A stretch of DNA of 64,000 nucleotides from positions 248,001-312,000 of the forward strand of contig NZ_JACYVI010000006.1 in NCBI RefSeq assembly GCF_014842265.1, in the 5' to 3' direction. The translations under genes and the position numbers were made by a program. The notes beneath the pieces are model-generated. The model saw only the letters and a program-made list of their open reading frames with translations. It was not told the origin of the DNA and did no database searches. Origin of the DNA: Pseudomonas sp. CFBP 13711 (GTDB lineage Bacteria > Pseudomonadota > Gammaproteobacteria > Pseudomonadales > Pseudomonadaceae). This document shows positions 23,003-33,304 of this stretch, one piece after another. Numbering within the stretch: the stretch's first letter is position 1; every line of letters starts with the position of its first letter.

Positions 23003-25180
23003 TTACGCCCCGTGTTTCGCCTTGAACTCCCGACGGCGACGATGCAGCACCGGCTCGGTGTAGCCATTGGGCTGCCGCGTGCCCTCAATCACCAGCTCAA
23101 CCGCTGCCTGAAACGCGATGTTGCTGTCGAAGTCCGGCGCGAGCGGGCGATACAGCACATCGCCTGCGTTCTGACGGTCCACTACTGGCGCCATGCGCTT
23201 CAGACTTTCCAGCACCTGCTGCTCGCTGACCACGCCGTGGCGCAGCCAGTTGGCGATGTGCTGGCTGGAAATCCGCAGCGTGGCACGGTCCTCCATCAGG
23301 CCGATGTCGTTGATGTCCGGCACCTTCGAGCAGCCGACGCCCTGATCGATCCAGCGCACCACATACCCGAGGATGCCCTGTGAGTTGTTGTCCAGCTCGT
23401 TCTGAATCTCTTCCGCCGTCCAGTCGGTGTTCGGTGCCAGCGGGATGGTCAAAATGTCGTCGACCGAGGCCGGCGCGCGCTGGGCGAGTTCAGCCTGACG
23501 CGCGAACACATCGACCTTGTGGTAGTGCAACGCGTGCAGCGCAGCGGCAGTGGGCGATGGCACCCACGCGGTATTGGCGCCGGCCAGTGGATGGGCGATT
23601 TTCTGTTCGAGCATCGCGGCCATCAAGTCAGGCATCGCCCACATCCCTTTGCCGATCTGCGCGCGCCCTTGCAGGCCGCATTTCAAGCCGATATCCACGT
23701 TGGAATTTTCGTACGCGCCGATCCACTTTTCCGCTTTCATCTGTGCCTTGCGTACAACAGGCCCTGCTTCCATGGACGTGTGAATCTCGTCGCCGGTGCG
23801 GTCCAGGAAACCCGTGTTGATGAACACAACACGTTCGCTCGCCGCCTGAATGCAGGCCTTGAGGTTGATCGTGGTGCGACGCTCTTCGTCCATGATCCCG
23901 ACTTTAAGCGTATTGCGCGGCAGGTTCAGCACCGCTTCGATGCGCCCGAACAATTCGTTGGTGAACGCCACTTCCTCAGGGCCATGCATCTTCGGTTTGA
24001 CGATGTACATCGAGCCCGTGCGGCTGTTGGCGCGGGAGGTATTGCCCTTGAGGTTGTGAGTGGCCGCGAGGCTGGTCAGCAGGCCGTCGAGAATGCCCTC
24101 CGGCACTTCGTTGCCCTGATTGTCGAGGATCGCATCAATGGTCATCAGGTGGCCGACGTTGCGCACGAACAATAGCGAGCGGCCATGCAGCGTGACGGGT
24201 TCGCCGGTGGGCGAGGTGTAGACGCGGTCGGCGTTCATCGTACGGGTAAAACGGGTGCCGCCTTTGGAGACTTCTTCGGACAGATCGCCCTTCATCAGCC
24301 CCAGCCAGTTGCGGTACACCACGACCTTGTCATCAGCGTCCACGGCCGCGATGGAGTCTTCGCAATCCATGATGGTGGTCAGCGCCGCTTCCATCAGCAC
24401 GTCTTTGACACCGGCCGGGTCGGTCTGGCCGACCGGGCTCGCCGCGTCGATCTGGAGTTCAAAGTGCAGGCCGTTATGCTTGAACAGCAAAGCAGTCGGC
24501 GCCGATGCGTCGCCCTGAAAACCGATCAGTTGGGCATCATCGTGCAGGCCGGTGTTACTGCCGCCCTTGAGGCTGACGATCAACATGCCATCGACCAGCT
24601 TGTAGCCGGTGGAGTCGACGTGGGAGCCCGCCGCCAGAGGAGCCGCTTCGTCCAGAAACGCTCGGGCGAAGGCGATGACTTTGTCGCCGCGGACCCGGTT
24701 GTAGGTTTTGCCCTTTTCCGCGCCGCCGGCTTCGCTGATGGCGTCGGTGCCGTACAGCGCGTCATACAGCGAGCCCCAGCGGGCATTCGAGGCATTGAGC
24801 GCGAAACGCGCGTTCATTACAGGCACCACCAACTGCGGGCCGGCCATGCGGGCGATTTCTTCGTCGACGTTTTGCGTGGTGATCTGGAAGTCCGCCGCTT
24901 CTGGCAGCAGATAGCCGATTTCCAGCAGGAACGCCTTGTAGGCGGCTGCATCGTGGGCGTTGCCGGCATTGGACTGATGCCAGGCGTCGATACGCGCCTG
25001 GAATTCGTCTCGTTTAGCGAGCAGGGCTTTGTTCTTGGGTGCGAGCTCGTGGATGAGCGCATCGGCACCGGCCCAGAATGCAGCGGCGTCGAGGCCGGTT
25101 CCGGGAATGGCTTCGTTGTTCACAAAATCCAGCAGGACGTTGGCGACCCGCAGGCCACCGACTTGAACGTGTTCAGTCAT
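23003..25180 (-). CDS. glcB: Malate synthase G
   Basis: The product is 725 aa, the usual length of the G isoform. It condenses glyoxylate with acetyl-CoA to malate in the glyoxylate and glycolate pathways. Visible family blocks include [20 protein letters not shown] (metal-binding E and D), [34 protein letters not shown] and [21 protein letters not shown] (catalytic Asp region). The ATG at 25180 ([12 protein letters not shown]) is the standard family start; four more codons upstream are possible. It is convergent with the response-regulator gene and has its own long upstream region. Confidence 0.97.
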   Translation of the reverse strand: MTEHVQVGGLRVANVLLDFVNNEAIPGTGLDAAAFWAGADALIHELAPKNKALLAKRDEFQARIDAWHQSNAGNAHDAAAYKAFLLEIGYLLPEAADFQITTQNVDEEIARMAGPQLVVPVMNARFALNASNARWGSLYDALYGTDAISEAGGAEKGKTYNRVRGDKVIAFARAFLDEAAPLAAGSHVDSTGYKLVDGMLIVSLKGGSNTGLHDDAQLIGFQGDASAPTALLFKHNGLHFELQIDAASPVGQTDPAGVKDVLMEAALTTIMDCEDSIAAVDADDKVVVYRNWLGLMKGDLSEEVSKGGTRFTRTMNADRVYTSPTGEPVTLHGRSLLFVRNVGHLMTIDAILDNQGNEVPEGILDGLLTSLAATHNLKGNTSRANSRTGSMYIVKPKMHGPEEVAFTNELFGRIEAVLNLPRNTLKVGIMDEERRTTINLKACIQAASERVVFINTGFLDRTGDEIHTSMEAGPVVRKAQMKAEKWIGAYENSNVDIGLKCGLQGRAQIGKGMWAMPDLMAAMLEQKIAHPLAGANTAWVPSPTAAALHALHYHKVDVFARQAELAQRAPASVDDILTIPLAPNTDWTAEEIQNELDNNSQGILGYVVRWIDQGVGCSKVPDINDIGLMEDRATLRISSQHIANWLRHGVVSEQQVLESLKRMAPVVDRQNAGDVLYRPLAPDFDSNIAFQAAVELVIEGTRQPNGYTEPVLHRRRREFKAKHGA

Positions 25181-25651
25181 TGCTTGCCTCACTCTGCTCA
25201 GCTATCTGCGCTTCAATCATGAGCGCTTTCTTGTTAAAGCCATCGACGTCGCTGCGTGCCCTTCCAGAACATGCCGTTGCGGGCGGCTGGGCGGGGCGGC
25301 GGGCACCTGAGATGAAGCGCTTAAACAGGTTTTGGCCTTGCAGGAACATCGGATCAGGCCTGGATTCGACATCTATGTAGTGAACGCGATGCGATACTAC
25401 ATGATGAGTTGCGGCATGAAAATCAGACTGAATGTGCACCGAGCGACCGGACTTGGGCATTTGGTCACGCGGCGGTGTCGGATGTTCTCAAAGAACGTGC
25501 AGATTGTTCCAGATAATTATCAGGATCGTACACAAAAATTCGTGAAGCGGTGACGCCACTGCGCGCCGGGCAGACGTGCCTATACTCCCCCACAACCCAT
25601 GGGGCGTGGTATTAAACAGGCCTCACTCGCTGCGGATAAAAGGAGTCGTTT
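25181..25651. other. Intergenic region between divergent glcB and gcvR
   Basis: This 471-bp stretch separates two divergent genes. It must hold both promoters. A 73-codon open frame at 25332-25553 has no start signal, hydrophobic pattern or family resemblance and I do not call it. I see no repeat, hairpin terminator or riboswitch fold. Confidence 0.5.
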
Positions 25652-26170
25652 GTGGATCATCTTATCGTCACGGTGTCTGCGCCAGACAAGCCAGGCGTGG
25701 TCGAGCAGCTCGCGGCATGCATTGCCGATCACGGTGGCAATTGGCTGGAAAGCCGTATGTCACACATGGCCGGGCAGTTCGCCGGGATCCTGCGGGTCAG
25801 CGCGCCGGTCGACGCGCATCCGCCCCTGCGCAGCGCGCTGGAAGGGCTTTCGGCAAAAGGCATCCGCGTCCTGTTCGCCGAAGTCCTTCCGGAATCCTTG
25901 CCGGAGTGGAGGCCCATCACCATGGATCTGGTGGGCAATGATCGATCCGGGATCGTGCGCGACGTCACTCGCGTGCTGACCGAGCAAGGCATCAACCTGG
26001 AGCATCTGGTGACCAGCGTCGAGCCAGCACCCATGAGCAGCGAAACGCTGTTTCGCGCCCATGCCGAGTTGGGATTGCCGATGGATCTTTCACTGGATGT
26101 GCTGCAGCAGCGGCTGGAAACCCTGGCGGATGACCTGATGGTGGAATTACATCTGCCCACGGACGAGTAA
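25652..26170 (+). CDS. gcvR: Glycine cleavage system regulator (two ACT domains)
   Basis: The product is 172 aa with two ACT domains, about 3-80 (LIVTVSAPDKPGVVEQLAACIADHG) and 90-168 (PITMDLVGNDRSGIVRDVTRVLTEQG). It has no DNA-binding domain. GcvR-type proteins sense glycine and antagonise the activator GcvA of the glycine cleavage operon. The start is GTG at 25652 with AGGAG 7 bp upstream. In this window it lies between glcB and rarD, with no gcv genes adjacent. Confidence 0.87.
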   Translation: MDHLIVTVSAPDKPGVVEQLAACIADHGGNWLESRMSHMAGQFAGILRVSAPVDAHPPLRSALEGLSAKGIRVLFAEVLPESLPEWRPITMDLVGNDRSGIVRDVTRVLTEQGINLEHLVTSVEPAPMSSETLFRAHAELGLPMDLSLDVLQQRLETLADDLMVELHLPTDE

Positions 26171-26229
26171 TTGATGTCACCGCTGCAGGCTCCGGTTTTG
26201 GCGGGCCTGCAGCGATTCCTCCTGCCTGC

Positions 26230-27123
26230 TCAGGCCTGGGCGCGTTTGCGTAGCGAGCGCCAGGCGTCGACGCTGTAAATGATCAACCCGGCCCAGATGA
26301 AGGCGAAGGTCACCAAGGTGGCCGAGGGCATGTGTTCGTCGTACAGCACAACCGCCAAAGCCAGCACGAGGGTCGGTGCGATGTACTGCAAAAAGCCTAG
26401 CGTCGCGTAGGGCAAATGCCTGGCTGCGGCGTTGAAACACACCAGCGGCACGAGCGTCACCGGACCGGCCGCCGCCAGCCATAGCGCTTGCGATGTGGTC
26501 CAGAACGCCGGCTGAGCGCTGTGGGCCAGCGGGTTGAAAATCAGCCAGCCCACGGCCAGCGGCACCAGAATCCAGGTTTCCACCACCAGCCCGGGCAACG
26601 CAGCCACCGGCGCTTTTTTGCGAATAAGGCCGTAGAAGCCAAAGGTGAATGCCAGCGCGAGCGACACCCACGGCAGGCTGCCCACTTGCCAGACCTGCTG
26701 AAGCACACCGATCAATGCCAGCATCACCGCCACCCATTGCAAGGGGCGCAGTCTTTCGCGCAGCAGCACCATGCCGAGCATCACGTTGATCAGCGGGTTG
26801 ATGAAGTAACCCAGGCTGGCTTCGACCATGTGGTTGTTGTTCACGGCCCAGACGTAGATCAGCCAGTTGGCGGCAATCAACGATCCGCTGCAGGCGAGAA
26901 TGGCAAGGCGTTTGGGATTATCCCGTAGCTCTTGCCACCAGCCGGGATGCTTCCAGACCAGCAGCAGAAGCGAGCCGAAGATGGCCGACCAGATCGCCCG
27001 ATTGACGATGATTTCCAGCGAGGGAACGTTGGCAAGCACCTTGAAGTAGATCGGAAACAGTCCCCAGATGATGTAGGCGCTCAGGCCCAGAATGTACCCG
27101 CGACGCGGGTTGGCAGCTTGCAT
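26230..27123 (-). CDS. rarD: RarD family EamA transporter
   Basis: The product is 297 aa with ten hydrophobic segments and the DMT-superfamily duplication. The N-terminus RRGYILGLSAYIIWGLFPIYFK and ANWLIYVWAVNNNHMVEASLGYFINPL are RarD hallmarks. The name comes from chloramphenicol sensitivity in P. aeruginosa; the natural substrate is unknown. The ATG at 27123 begins the canonical RarD N-terminus. It is 55 bp downstream of srkA on the same strand. Confidence 0.9.
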   Translation of the reverse strand: MQAANPRRGYILGLSAYIIWGLFPIYFKVLANVPSLEIIVNRAIWSAIFGSLLLLVWKHPGWWQELRDNPKRLAILACSGSLIAANWLIYVWAVNNNHMVEASLGYFINPLINVMLGMVLLRERLRPLQWVAVMLALIGVLQQVWQVGSLPWVSLALAFTFGFYGLIRKKAPVAALPGLVVETWILVPLAVGWLIFNPLAHSAQPAFWTTSQALWLAAAGPVTLVPLVCFNAAARHLPYATLGFLQYIAPTLVLALAVVLYDEHMPSATLVTFAFIWAGLIIYSVDAWRSLRKRAQA

Positions 27124-27178
27124 GAGTGGTCCTTCGGCAAGTTTCTTGTTGTGGTGTCCTGCAGGGTGTTCAGCGTTT

Positions 27179-28153
27179 TCAGAACAGCTTCAGCGGTTCC
27201 TCGTTCAGCGCGGACAATTGCTCGCGCAGGGCCAGCACCTGGTCGCCCCAATAGCGTTCGGTGCCGAACCAGGAAAAGCTGTGGGGGAACGCTGGATCGT
27301 CCCAGCGACGCGCCAGCCAGGCGCTGTAATGCAGCAGGCGCAGTGCGCGCAGGGGTTCGATGAGCGCCAGTTCACGGGGATCGAAGTCGTGAAACTCGTT
27401 GTAGCCGTCCATCAATTCCGACAACTGACTCAGACAATCCTGACGATCACCCGCGAGCATCATCCAGACATCCTGCACCGCCGGGCCCATGCGGCAGTCG
27501 TCGAGGTCGACGATGTGGAAGATGTCGTCGCGGGTCATCATGTTGCCGGGGTGGCAATCGCCGTGCATGCGGATGTTCTGATGGGGCGTGGCGGCGTAGA
27601 CGTCTTCCACGCGCTTGAGCAGGTCTTTGGCAACGGATTCATAGGCCGGCAGCAGGCTGCGGGGAATCACGTTGTTGTCCAGCAGATAGTTCAGCGAGTT
27701 GTGGCCGAAGTTCTGCACGCCGAGGGCTTCGCGGTGCTGGAACGGGCGCGTGGCGCCGACAGCGTGAATGCGCCCGAGCAACTGGCCTAGACGGTACAGC
27801 TGATCAAGGTTGCCGGGCTCTGGCGCGCGGCCGCCACGACGGGGGAAGAGGGTGAAACGAAAACCGGCGTGCTCGAACAAGGTCTCGCCGTTGTGCACGA
27901 GGGGCGCGACGACCGGGATTTCGACGTCGGCGAGTTCGGCGGTGAAGCTGTGTTCTTCGAGAATGGCATCGTTGGTCCAGCGATCGGGCCGGTAGAACTT
28001 GGCAATCAGCGGCTGCTGCTCGTCGATGCCGACCTGATAGACGCGGTTCTCGTAGCTGTTGAGCGCGAGAATACGGGCGTCGGTGACAAAGCCGATGCTC
28101 TCGACGGCGTCCAGCACCAGGTCAGGTGTAAGTGTTGCGAACGGGTGGGCCAT
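27179..28153 (-). CDS. srkA: Stress response kinase A (RdoA/YihE family)
   Basis: The product is 324 aa with an aminoglycoside-phosphotransferase-like kinase fold. ATP-site segments include LNSYENRVYQVG and PLIAKFYRPDRW. The catalytic loop is MHGDCHPGNMM, and the metal-binding Asp follows in HIVDLDDCRMG. E. coli SrkA is a cytosolic Ser/Thr kinase acting in the Cpx stress network, often beside dsbA. Here rarD follows and no dsb gene is adjacent. Length and start match the family. Confidence 0.93.
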   Translation of the reverse strand: MAHPFATLTPDLVLDAVESIGFVTDARILALNSYENRVYQVGIDEQQPLIAKFYRPDRWTNDAILEEHSFTAELADVEIPVVAPLVHNGETLFEHAGFRFTLFPRRGGRAPEPGNLDQLYRLGQLLGRIHAVGATRPFQHREALGVQNFGHNSLNYLLDNNVIPRSLLPAYESVAKDLLKRVEDVYAATPHQNIRMHGDCHPGNMMTRDDIFHIVDLDDCRMGPAVQDVWMMLAGDRQDCLSQLSELMDGYNEFHDFDPRELALIEPLRALRLLHYSAWLARRWDDPAFPHSFSWFGTERYWGDQVLALREQLSALNEEPLKLF

Positions 28154-28348
28154 GCTAACTCCTGCGCGCAGCAGGCTGCCGCGTCGGGCCAGTCATGGTA
28201 ACTCAGGCGTGTTACACCTGACACAGTGGCAAGCTCACTTCCGCACGTGCGGTGCAGCTTGGAAGGCTGCATCAGCAGACGACCGCGATCCTTGTGGGAG
28301 ATATGCCGGCGACCAAAGGCTGCGCTGTCGCGCAGCAAACACCGTCCA

Positions 28349-28441
28349 TGTGGGAGTCGAGCTTGCTCGCGAAGAGGCCAGGACACCCGCTGCATGTTTA
28401 GCGCCTGAATCGCCGTCTTCGTGAGCAAGCTCACTCCCACA
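28349..28441. repeat. Pseudomonas GGGAGCGAGCTTGCTCGCGAA inverted repeat, copy 2
   Basis: The arms TGTGGGAGTCGAGCTTGC and GCAAGCTCACTCCCACA are about 57 bp apart. The left arm has an extra T relative to the other copies. A degenerate half copy lies near 28225-28250. The whole srkA-phoX gap (28154-28499) otherwise shows no gene; a 12-bp palindrome GGGAGATCTCCC sits at 28483-28494 next to the phoX stop. Confidence 0.82.
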
Positions 28442-28499
28442 GAGGCTGTGTTTGCAGCGAGATAGCGCCTCGCCTGGACAACGGGAGATCTCCCAAAAA

Positions 28500-30413
28500 T
28501 TAGGCGCCGATCACGCCGCCATCTTCCCGCGTGATCACCATCACCGAGGACCTCGGCTTGCCGTTCGGCACGTGCTCCGGGAAGGTCGAACCGCCGTTTT
28601 CGCCAGGGTGCTGAATGCCGACGAACAGCGCTTTCTGGTCGGGCGCGAAGCTGATGCCGGTCACTTCACACCCCACCGGCCCGACCATGAATCGGCGGAT
28701 CTCGCCGCTGGCCGGGTCAGCGCACAGCATCTGGTTATTGCCCATGCCGGCGAAGTCGCCCGCATTGGTGGCGTCGCCATCCGTCAGAATCCACAGCCGC
28801 CCGGCAGCGTCGAAACCCAGGCCATCCGGGCTGTTGAACATGTTCTGCGGATTGATATTGGTTGATCCGCCCTGGGGCGTTCCTGCATGCACACCTGGGT
28901 TGCCGGCGACGACGAACAAGTCCCATGCGAAATCCATGGCGGCGGCGTCCGACCCGGTTTCCTGCCAGCGCAGAATTTGCCCGTACTGGTTTTTCGCCCG
29001 GGGATTTGGCCCGCCCACTGGCTGCCCTTCATCGCCACGCTTGATGTTGTTGGTGAGCGTGCAATAGACCTGGCCGTCCTTGGGGCTGACAACGATCCAT
29101 TCAGGGCGGTCCATGCGCGTCGCTTTCACCTGGCTTGCCGCCAGGCGCGCATGGATCAGTACTTCGGCCTGATTGGCAAAACCGCTGGCCGCGTCGATGC
29201 CGTTCTTGCCGTGGCTCAACTCAATCCATTTGCCTTGGCCTTTCGGGTGATCGGGGTTGCTGTCGCCAGCGTCGAACTGCGCCACATACAGCGTGCCGTG
29301 GTCGAGGATGTCGCGGTTGGCCTTACGGTTCTTGTGGTCGACCTTGTCCCGGCTGATGAATTTGTAGATGAATTCGCCGCGCTCATCGTCGCCCATGTAC
29401 ACCACGACGCGGCCATCTTTGGTTTCGGTCAGCGCGGCGTTTTCGTGTTTGAAACGGCCCAGGGCGGTGCGTTTGACCGGCGTGGATTTCGGATCGAACG
29501 GGTCGATCTCCACCACCCAGCCATGGCGATTGGGTTCGTTGGGGTTTTTCGCGACGTCGAAACGCGGGTCGTGCAGGTGCCAGTTCACTTCTTTGCTGGC
29601 GGCCGTCACACCATAGCGTTTGGTTGCGGCGTCGAAGGTCTGTGCCGGATCGCTGCTGCCGAAGCAGTCGGTGAAGTTCTCTTCGCAGGTCAGATAGGTG
29701 CCCCACGGCGTCTTGCCGTTGGCGCAGTTCTGGAAGGTCCCGAGGACGTTCTTGCCGGTCTTGTCGGCGGCGGTTTTCAACCACTCATGGCCGGCTGCCG
29801 GGCCGCTCAGGTGAATCGGCGTGTTGCCGTGGATGCGCCGGTTGTATCTGGAGCCTTGCACGAACGCCCACTGCTGACCTTCGCGCTTGACCTCGATCAC
29901 CGAAACGCCTTCGCTGGCCTGGGCCTTGTGCACGTCTTCGGCGGATTGCGGGTCTTTGCCGTGATCAAACAGGTAGCGGTAATTGGTGTATTCGTTGTTG
30001 ATCGCCATCAGCGCGCGGCTGGCGGTGTCCGGCTTGTCGCCGGGGAAGGTAAACAGACTCATGCCGTCATTGTTGTCGCCGAATTGCAGTTCCTGCATCT
30101 TCGCCGTGCCCTTGCCACTGGGGTCGAAGGCCGGGCCGTTGGTGTGCAGCGGCTGGCCCCAACTTATCAGGACCGAGGAACGATAGCCCGGCGGCAGGCT
30201 GATGCTGTCGGCGGTGGAGGAGGGGATGCTGTCGAAGCCGAGCAGCGTCCCGTTGGCGGCGCTGACACTGGCGGCCATGACGCTGCGGCTGAGCAGATTG
30301 CCCCCGAGAAACATCGCCGCGCCGCACAGGGCGCCCGCGCTGATGAATCCGCGTCGGGTCAGGCCAACCATGTTTTCGAGGTCGGTGGATTGGTTATCTT
30401 TTAATAGCGTCAT
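28500..30413 (-). CDS. phoX: PhoX-type alkaline phosphatase, Tat exported
   Basis: The product is 637 aa of the PhoX/DUF839 family, calcium- and iron-dependent periplasmic phosphatases that release phosphate from monoesters. The twin-arginine signal LTRRGFISAG is at residues 19-28, followed by a hydrophobic stretch to about 48. Conserved blocks are TYLTCEENFTDCFG, RFKHENAAL, YMGDDERGEFIYKF and FNSPDGLGFDAAGRLWILTDGD, which contain the metal-binding Glu, Cys and Asp residues of the family. The ATG at 30413 is spaced 6 bp from GGAG; a GTG immediately upstream is less well spaced. A Pho-box-like array lies 44-72 bp upstream. Confidence 0.92.
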   Translation of the reverse strand: MTLLKDNQSTDLENMVGLTRRGFISAGALCGAAMFLGGNLLSRSVMAASVSAANGTLLGFDSIPSSTADSISLPPGYRSSVLISWGQPLHTNGPAFDPSGKGTAKMQELQFGDNNDGMSLFTFPGDKPDTASRALMAINNEYTNYRYLFDHGKDPQSAEDVHKAQASEGVSVIEVKREGQQWAFVQGSRYNRRIHGNTPIHLSGPAAGHEWLKTAADKTGKNVLGTFQNCANGKTPWGTYLTCEENFTDCFGSSDPAQTFDAATKRYGVTAASKEVNWHLHDPRFDVAKNPNEPNRHGWVVEIDPFDPKSTPVKRTALGRFKHENAALTETKDGRVVVYMGDDERGEFIYKFISRDKVDHKNRKANRDILDHGTLYVAQFDAGDSNPDHPKGQGKWIELSHGKNGIDAASGFANQAEVLIHARLAASQVKATRMDRPEWIVVSPKDGQVYCTLTNNIKRGDEGQPVGGPNPRAKNQYGQILRWQETGSDAAAMDFAWDLFVVAGNPGVHAGTPQGGSTNINPQNMFNSPDGLGFDAAGRLWILTDGDATNAGDFAGMGNNQMLCADPASGEIRRFMVGPVGCEVTGISFAPDQKALFVGIQHPGENGGSTFPEHVPNGKPRSSVMVITREDGGVIGA

Positions 30414-30456
30414 CACGGGCTCCCTGCGGTTTAGGGCAAAACCCTATGCAGTGCTC

Positions 30457-30485
30457 ATGACGTTATTGTGTCGGTCAAATGACGA
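30457..30485 (-). promoter_or_regulatory. Candidate Pho box upstream of phoX
   Basis: On the minus strand three 7-mers with an 11-bp period resemble the PhoB half site CTGTCAT: TCGTCAT, CCGACAC and ACGTCAT, matching 5, 4 and 5 of 7 bases. The array ends 44 bp before the phoX ATG. A small hairpin (TAGGG/CCCTA) lies between the array and the start codon. Confidence 0.55.
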
Positions 30486-30516
30486 GTCGGGCGCCAGTGC
30501 TGCGTGCAAGCGGTGC

Positions 30517-31281
30517 TTAAAGCGGCGTACCGAGCAGAATGTTTGAGGGCGCAAATTGAACCCTAATCTCAGCGCCGACCTTGAGCTGCAAGGCGTGCAG
30601 CCGGTCCGCGTCGACCACCGCGCAGAGAATCTGGTGGCTGGGAAGGACAATTCGGACTTCACTCGGGCCATCCTTGGCGTCGAGAATTTCCTCGATTTTA
30701 CCGGTGAGGCAATTGTGTCCGGTTGTTTCAGCCTGGTCAGGCGCTATTAACTCCAGCCAGCCGGCCTTGATCAGGGCGAACACATCCGTGCCGATCTCAA
30801 GCCCCAATCGCAAGGTGCTGTCGTGGGTGATCTGCGCCTCGATCGACAAGCCGCCCGCAAGCTGCAACGTGATCATGTCGTTGCGGCCCTGGGAACGAAC
30901 GCCGCTGACCTGACCATGCAGCTGATTGCGAGCGCTGGTCCGCAGCATCAAGCGGCTGAGCAGAGCGAGGTCGTCAGATTCCTCCGAGGTTTCCAGCAGC
31001 TGGGTCTGTAACGCCTGCAGGCGCTGATAAAGCCGCAGGACCCGCTCGCCTTCGGCCGACAATTTGGCGCCGCCACCCCCACGGCCGCCAACGCTGCGCT
31101 CGACCAGCGGTTTTTGTGACAGATTGTTCAGCTCATCGATGGCGTCCCACGTCGCCTTGTAACTCAGCCCGGCGCTTTTCGCCGCTCGAGTGATCGAACC
31201 CTGCTCGGCAATGTGCTGCAACAGCGCGATGCGATGCGGGCGACGGACCATGTGCTGGGTAAGGGAAGGCGGTAGTGACAT
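30517..31281 (-). CDS. modE: ModE-type molybdate-responsive regulator
   Basis: The product is 254 aa. An N-terminal winged helix of the LysR-like ModE type covers about 15-85 (LLQHIAEQGSITRAAKSAGLSYKATWDAIDELN), followed by the Gly-rich GGRGGGGAKL wing. Two TOBE/MOP molybdate-binding domains cover about 120-187 and 192-252 (ARNQLHGQVSGVRSQGRND, GHNCLTGKIEEILDA). ModE with molybdate represses the modABC transporter genes, which are not in this window. The start at 31281 (MSLPPSL) is family-like; a frame extension to 31413 adds an unrelated 44 residues. Confidence 0.9.
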   Translation of the reverse strand: MSLPPSLTQHMVRRPHRIALLQHIAEQGSITRAAKSAGLSYKATWDAIDELNNLSQKPLVERSVGGRGGGGAKLSAEGERVLRLYQRLQALQTQLLETSEESDDLALLSRLMLRTSARNQLHGQVSGVRSQGRNDMITLQLAGGLSIEAQITHDSTLRLGLEIGTDVFALIKAGWLELIAPDQAETTGHNCLTGKIEEILDAKDGPSEVRIVLPSHQILCAVVDADRLHALQLKVGAEIRVQFAPSNILLGTPL

Positions 31282-31372
31282 AGGGGTCGGATGCGCTGGA
31301 AGTGATGACGCCGGAGTGTAAGCCAAAACGGCTTGCTCACGAATGCTGCGGATTTTCTGATCTCCTGGCTGG

Positions 31373-32107
31373 CTAGTCCCCGGGCTTCGGCGTTCTTGCC
31401 AGGCAATACACATCCACCGATCTGGCGCCGGCCTTGATCAACAGTGCTGCCAGCGCATTCGCCGTCGAGCCGGTGGTGAGGACGTCGTCAATCAGTGCAA
31501 GGCGCTTGCCGATAATCGGCGTGGCGTCCCTCAGCGAAAAGGCAGACGCCAGATTGCGCCTTCTGGCTTTTGCATCCAGACCCTGCTGCGAAGGTGTTTC
31601 TTTCACGCGGCGGATCACGCGCTCATCAACAGGCAGTCCCAGGCGAGCGCCGAGCCAGTTCGCCAACATCGCTGCCTGATTGAAGCCTCGCTGGCGCAGC
31701 CGTTTTTTGGCGAGCGGCACCGGGATAAGACAATCGGGTCGGCGCATGCCATCGTTGAAGCGATGCTGCAGGGTCTCGCCCAACAGCTCCGCCAGCAGTC
31801 GGCCGAGCGGCCATTTCCGCTGATGCTTGAAGCGTGTGACCAGCGCGTCGATCGGGAAGTCGTACAGCCACGGAGCGACGACGTCATTAAAGGCGGGAGG
31901 GTTGCGATTGCAGGCGCCGCAGGTCAGGCCGGACATCGGCATAGGCAGCGCGCAACGGTCGCACTGGTCAATCAGCCAGGGGAGTTCGCGCTCACAGGGC
32001 ATGCAGATCGGGGTACTTGAATCAGTCGCTTCATCGCACAACAGACACGTTTGTGCGTTTTTTAACCAGATGTAAACCTCGTGCCCGTTATGTGGTTGAC
32101 AGCGCAT
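31373..32107 (-). CDS. comF: ComF family amidophosphoribosyltransferase-like protein
   Basis: The product is 244 aa. An N-terminal double zinc finger has C-x2-C pairs (CLLC, CMPC, CDRC, CGAC). A phosphoribosyltransferase-fold domain carries the PRPP-binding motif [17 protein letters not shown] near residues 198-214. ComF proteins support DNA uptake in naturally competent bacteria (ComF/GntX family); in Pseudomonas the role is unsettled. It is divergent from bioB, a standard arrangement in the genus, and the bioB promoter overlaps its first codons. Confidence 0.9.
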   Translation of the reverse strand: MRCQPHNGHEVYIWLKNAQTCLLCDEATDSSTPICMPCERELPWLIDQCDRCALPMPMSGLTCGACNRNPPAFNDVVAPWLYDFPIDALVTRFKHQRKWPLGRLLAELLGETLQHRFNDGMRRPDCLIPVPLAKKRLRQRGFNQAAMLANWLGARLGLPVDERVIRRVKETPSQQGLDAKARRRNLASAFSLRDATPIIGKRLALIDDVLTTGSTANALAALLIKAGARSVDVYCLARTPKPGD

Positions 32108-32123
32108 GTCGCTTCCTTAAATA
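32096..32123 (+). promoter_or_regulatory. Candidate sigma-70 promoter of bioB
   Basis: TTGACA at 32096-32101 and TAAATA at 32118-32123 are separated by 16 bp. It lies 95 bp before the bioB ATG and overlaps the comF start. No BirA-type operator is recognised. Confidence 0.55.
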
Positions 32124-32217
32124 TGCCGAACATCCGTGTTGCGCCTGTGGGCTTTCCGGTTTTGCCGCTGGGCAAAGCCGCCCGGGTCATCGTCCAGAAA
32201 ACATCAAGGAGCCGCCC

Positions 32218-33273
32218 ATGAGCGCCAGCATCAATGCCAACCTGCGTCACGACTGGAATCTAGCCGAGGTCAAGGCGCTGTTCACACAGCCATTCAATGA
32301 CCTGCTGTTTCAGGCGCAAACCGTGCACCGCGCTCACTTCGACGCCAACCGCGTGCAAGTCTCGACCCTGCTGTCGATCAAAACCGGCGCCTGCCCGGAA
32401 GACTGCAAGTACTGCCCGCAATCGGGCCACTACAACACCGGTCTGGAAAAAGAAAAGCTCATGCAAGTCCAGCAAGTGCTGGAAGAAGCCGCACGCGCCA
32501 AGGCCATTGGTTCGACCCGTTTCTGCATGGGCGCGGCGTGGAAACATCCGTCGGCCAAAGACATGCCCTACGTGCTGGAGATGGTCAAAGGCGTCAAGGC
32601 CATGGGCCTGGAAACCTGCATGACCCTCGGCAAGCTGGACCAGGACCAGACCCAGGCGCTGGCTGACGCTGGCCTCGATTACTACAACCACAACCTCGAC
32701 ACGTCGCCGGATTTCTACACCAGCATCATTACCACCCGTACCTACAGCGAGCGCCTTCAGACGCTGGCGTACGTGCGTGATTCGGGAATGAAGATCTGCT
32801 CCGGCGGCATCCTGGGCATGGGTGAATCCCTGGACGACCGCGCCAATCTGCTGATCCAGTTGGCCAACCTGCCAGAGCATCCGGAATCCGTGCCCATCAA
32901 CATGCTGGTGAAAGTGGCCGGCACCCCGCTGGAAAACGCCGAGGATATCGACCCGTTCGATTTCATCCGCATGCTGGCCGTCGCGCGCATCCTGATGCCG
33001 CAATCCCACGTGCGCCTGTCCGCAGGCCGCGAAGCCATGAATGACCAGATGCAGGCCCTGGCGTTCTTCGCCGGCGCCAACTCGATCTTCTACGGCGACA
33101 AACTGCTGACCACCGCCAACCCGCAATCCGACAAGGACATGCAGCTGTTCTCGCGTCTGGGCATTCAGCCCGAAGCGCGCGAAGAGCACTCGGACGAGGT
33201 GCATCAGGCAGCCATCGAACAAGCGCTGATCGAGCAGAAAAGCAGCGAGCTGTTTTACGACGCGGCTGTTTGA
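32218..33273 (+). CDS. bioB: Biotin synthase
   Basis: BioB (351 aa) is a radical SAM enzyme that inserts sulphur into dethiobiotin. The 4Fe-4S motif C59-x3-C63-x2-C66 is in [14 protein letters not shown]. The [12 protein letters not shown] segment and the 2Fe-2S region with conserved Cys and Arg (CMTLG, RLSAGRE) are present. AAGGAG lies 6 bp before the ATG at 32218. It is first in the bioBFHCD operon. Confidence 0.97.
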   Translation: MSASINANLRHDWNLAEVKALFTQPFNDLLFQAQTVHRAHFDANRVQVSTLLSIKTGACPEDCKYCPQSGHYNTGLEKEKLMQVQQVLEEAARAKAIGSTRFCMGAAWKHPSAKDMPYVLEMVKGVKAMGLETCMTLGKLDQDQTQALADAGLDYYNHNLDTSPDFYTSIITTRTYSERLQTLAYVRDSGMKICSGGILGMGESLDDRANLLIQLANLPEHPESVPINMLVKVAGTPLENAEDIDPFDFIRMLAVARILMPQSHVRLSAGREAMNDQMQALAFFAGANSIFYGDKLLTTANPQSDKDMQLFSRLGIQPEAREEHSDEVHQAAIEQALIEQKSSELFYDAAV

Positions 33274-33304
33274 TCTTTCATCAGTGGCTTGACCCGAGGC
33301 CTGC

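Noticed and set aside
25332..25553. 73-codon open frame between glcB and gcvR
   Set aside because: No ribosome-binding site, no recognisable family, and lies in a divergent promoter region.
28887..30404. 505-codon open frame antisense to phoX
   Set aside because: Shadow of phoX, which has a Tat signal and conserved blocks.
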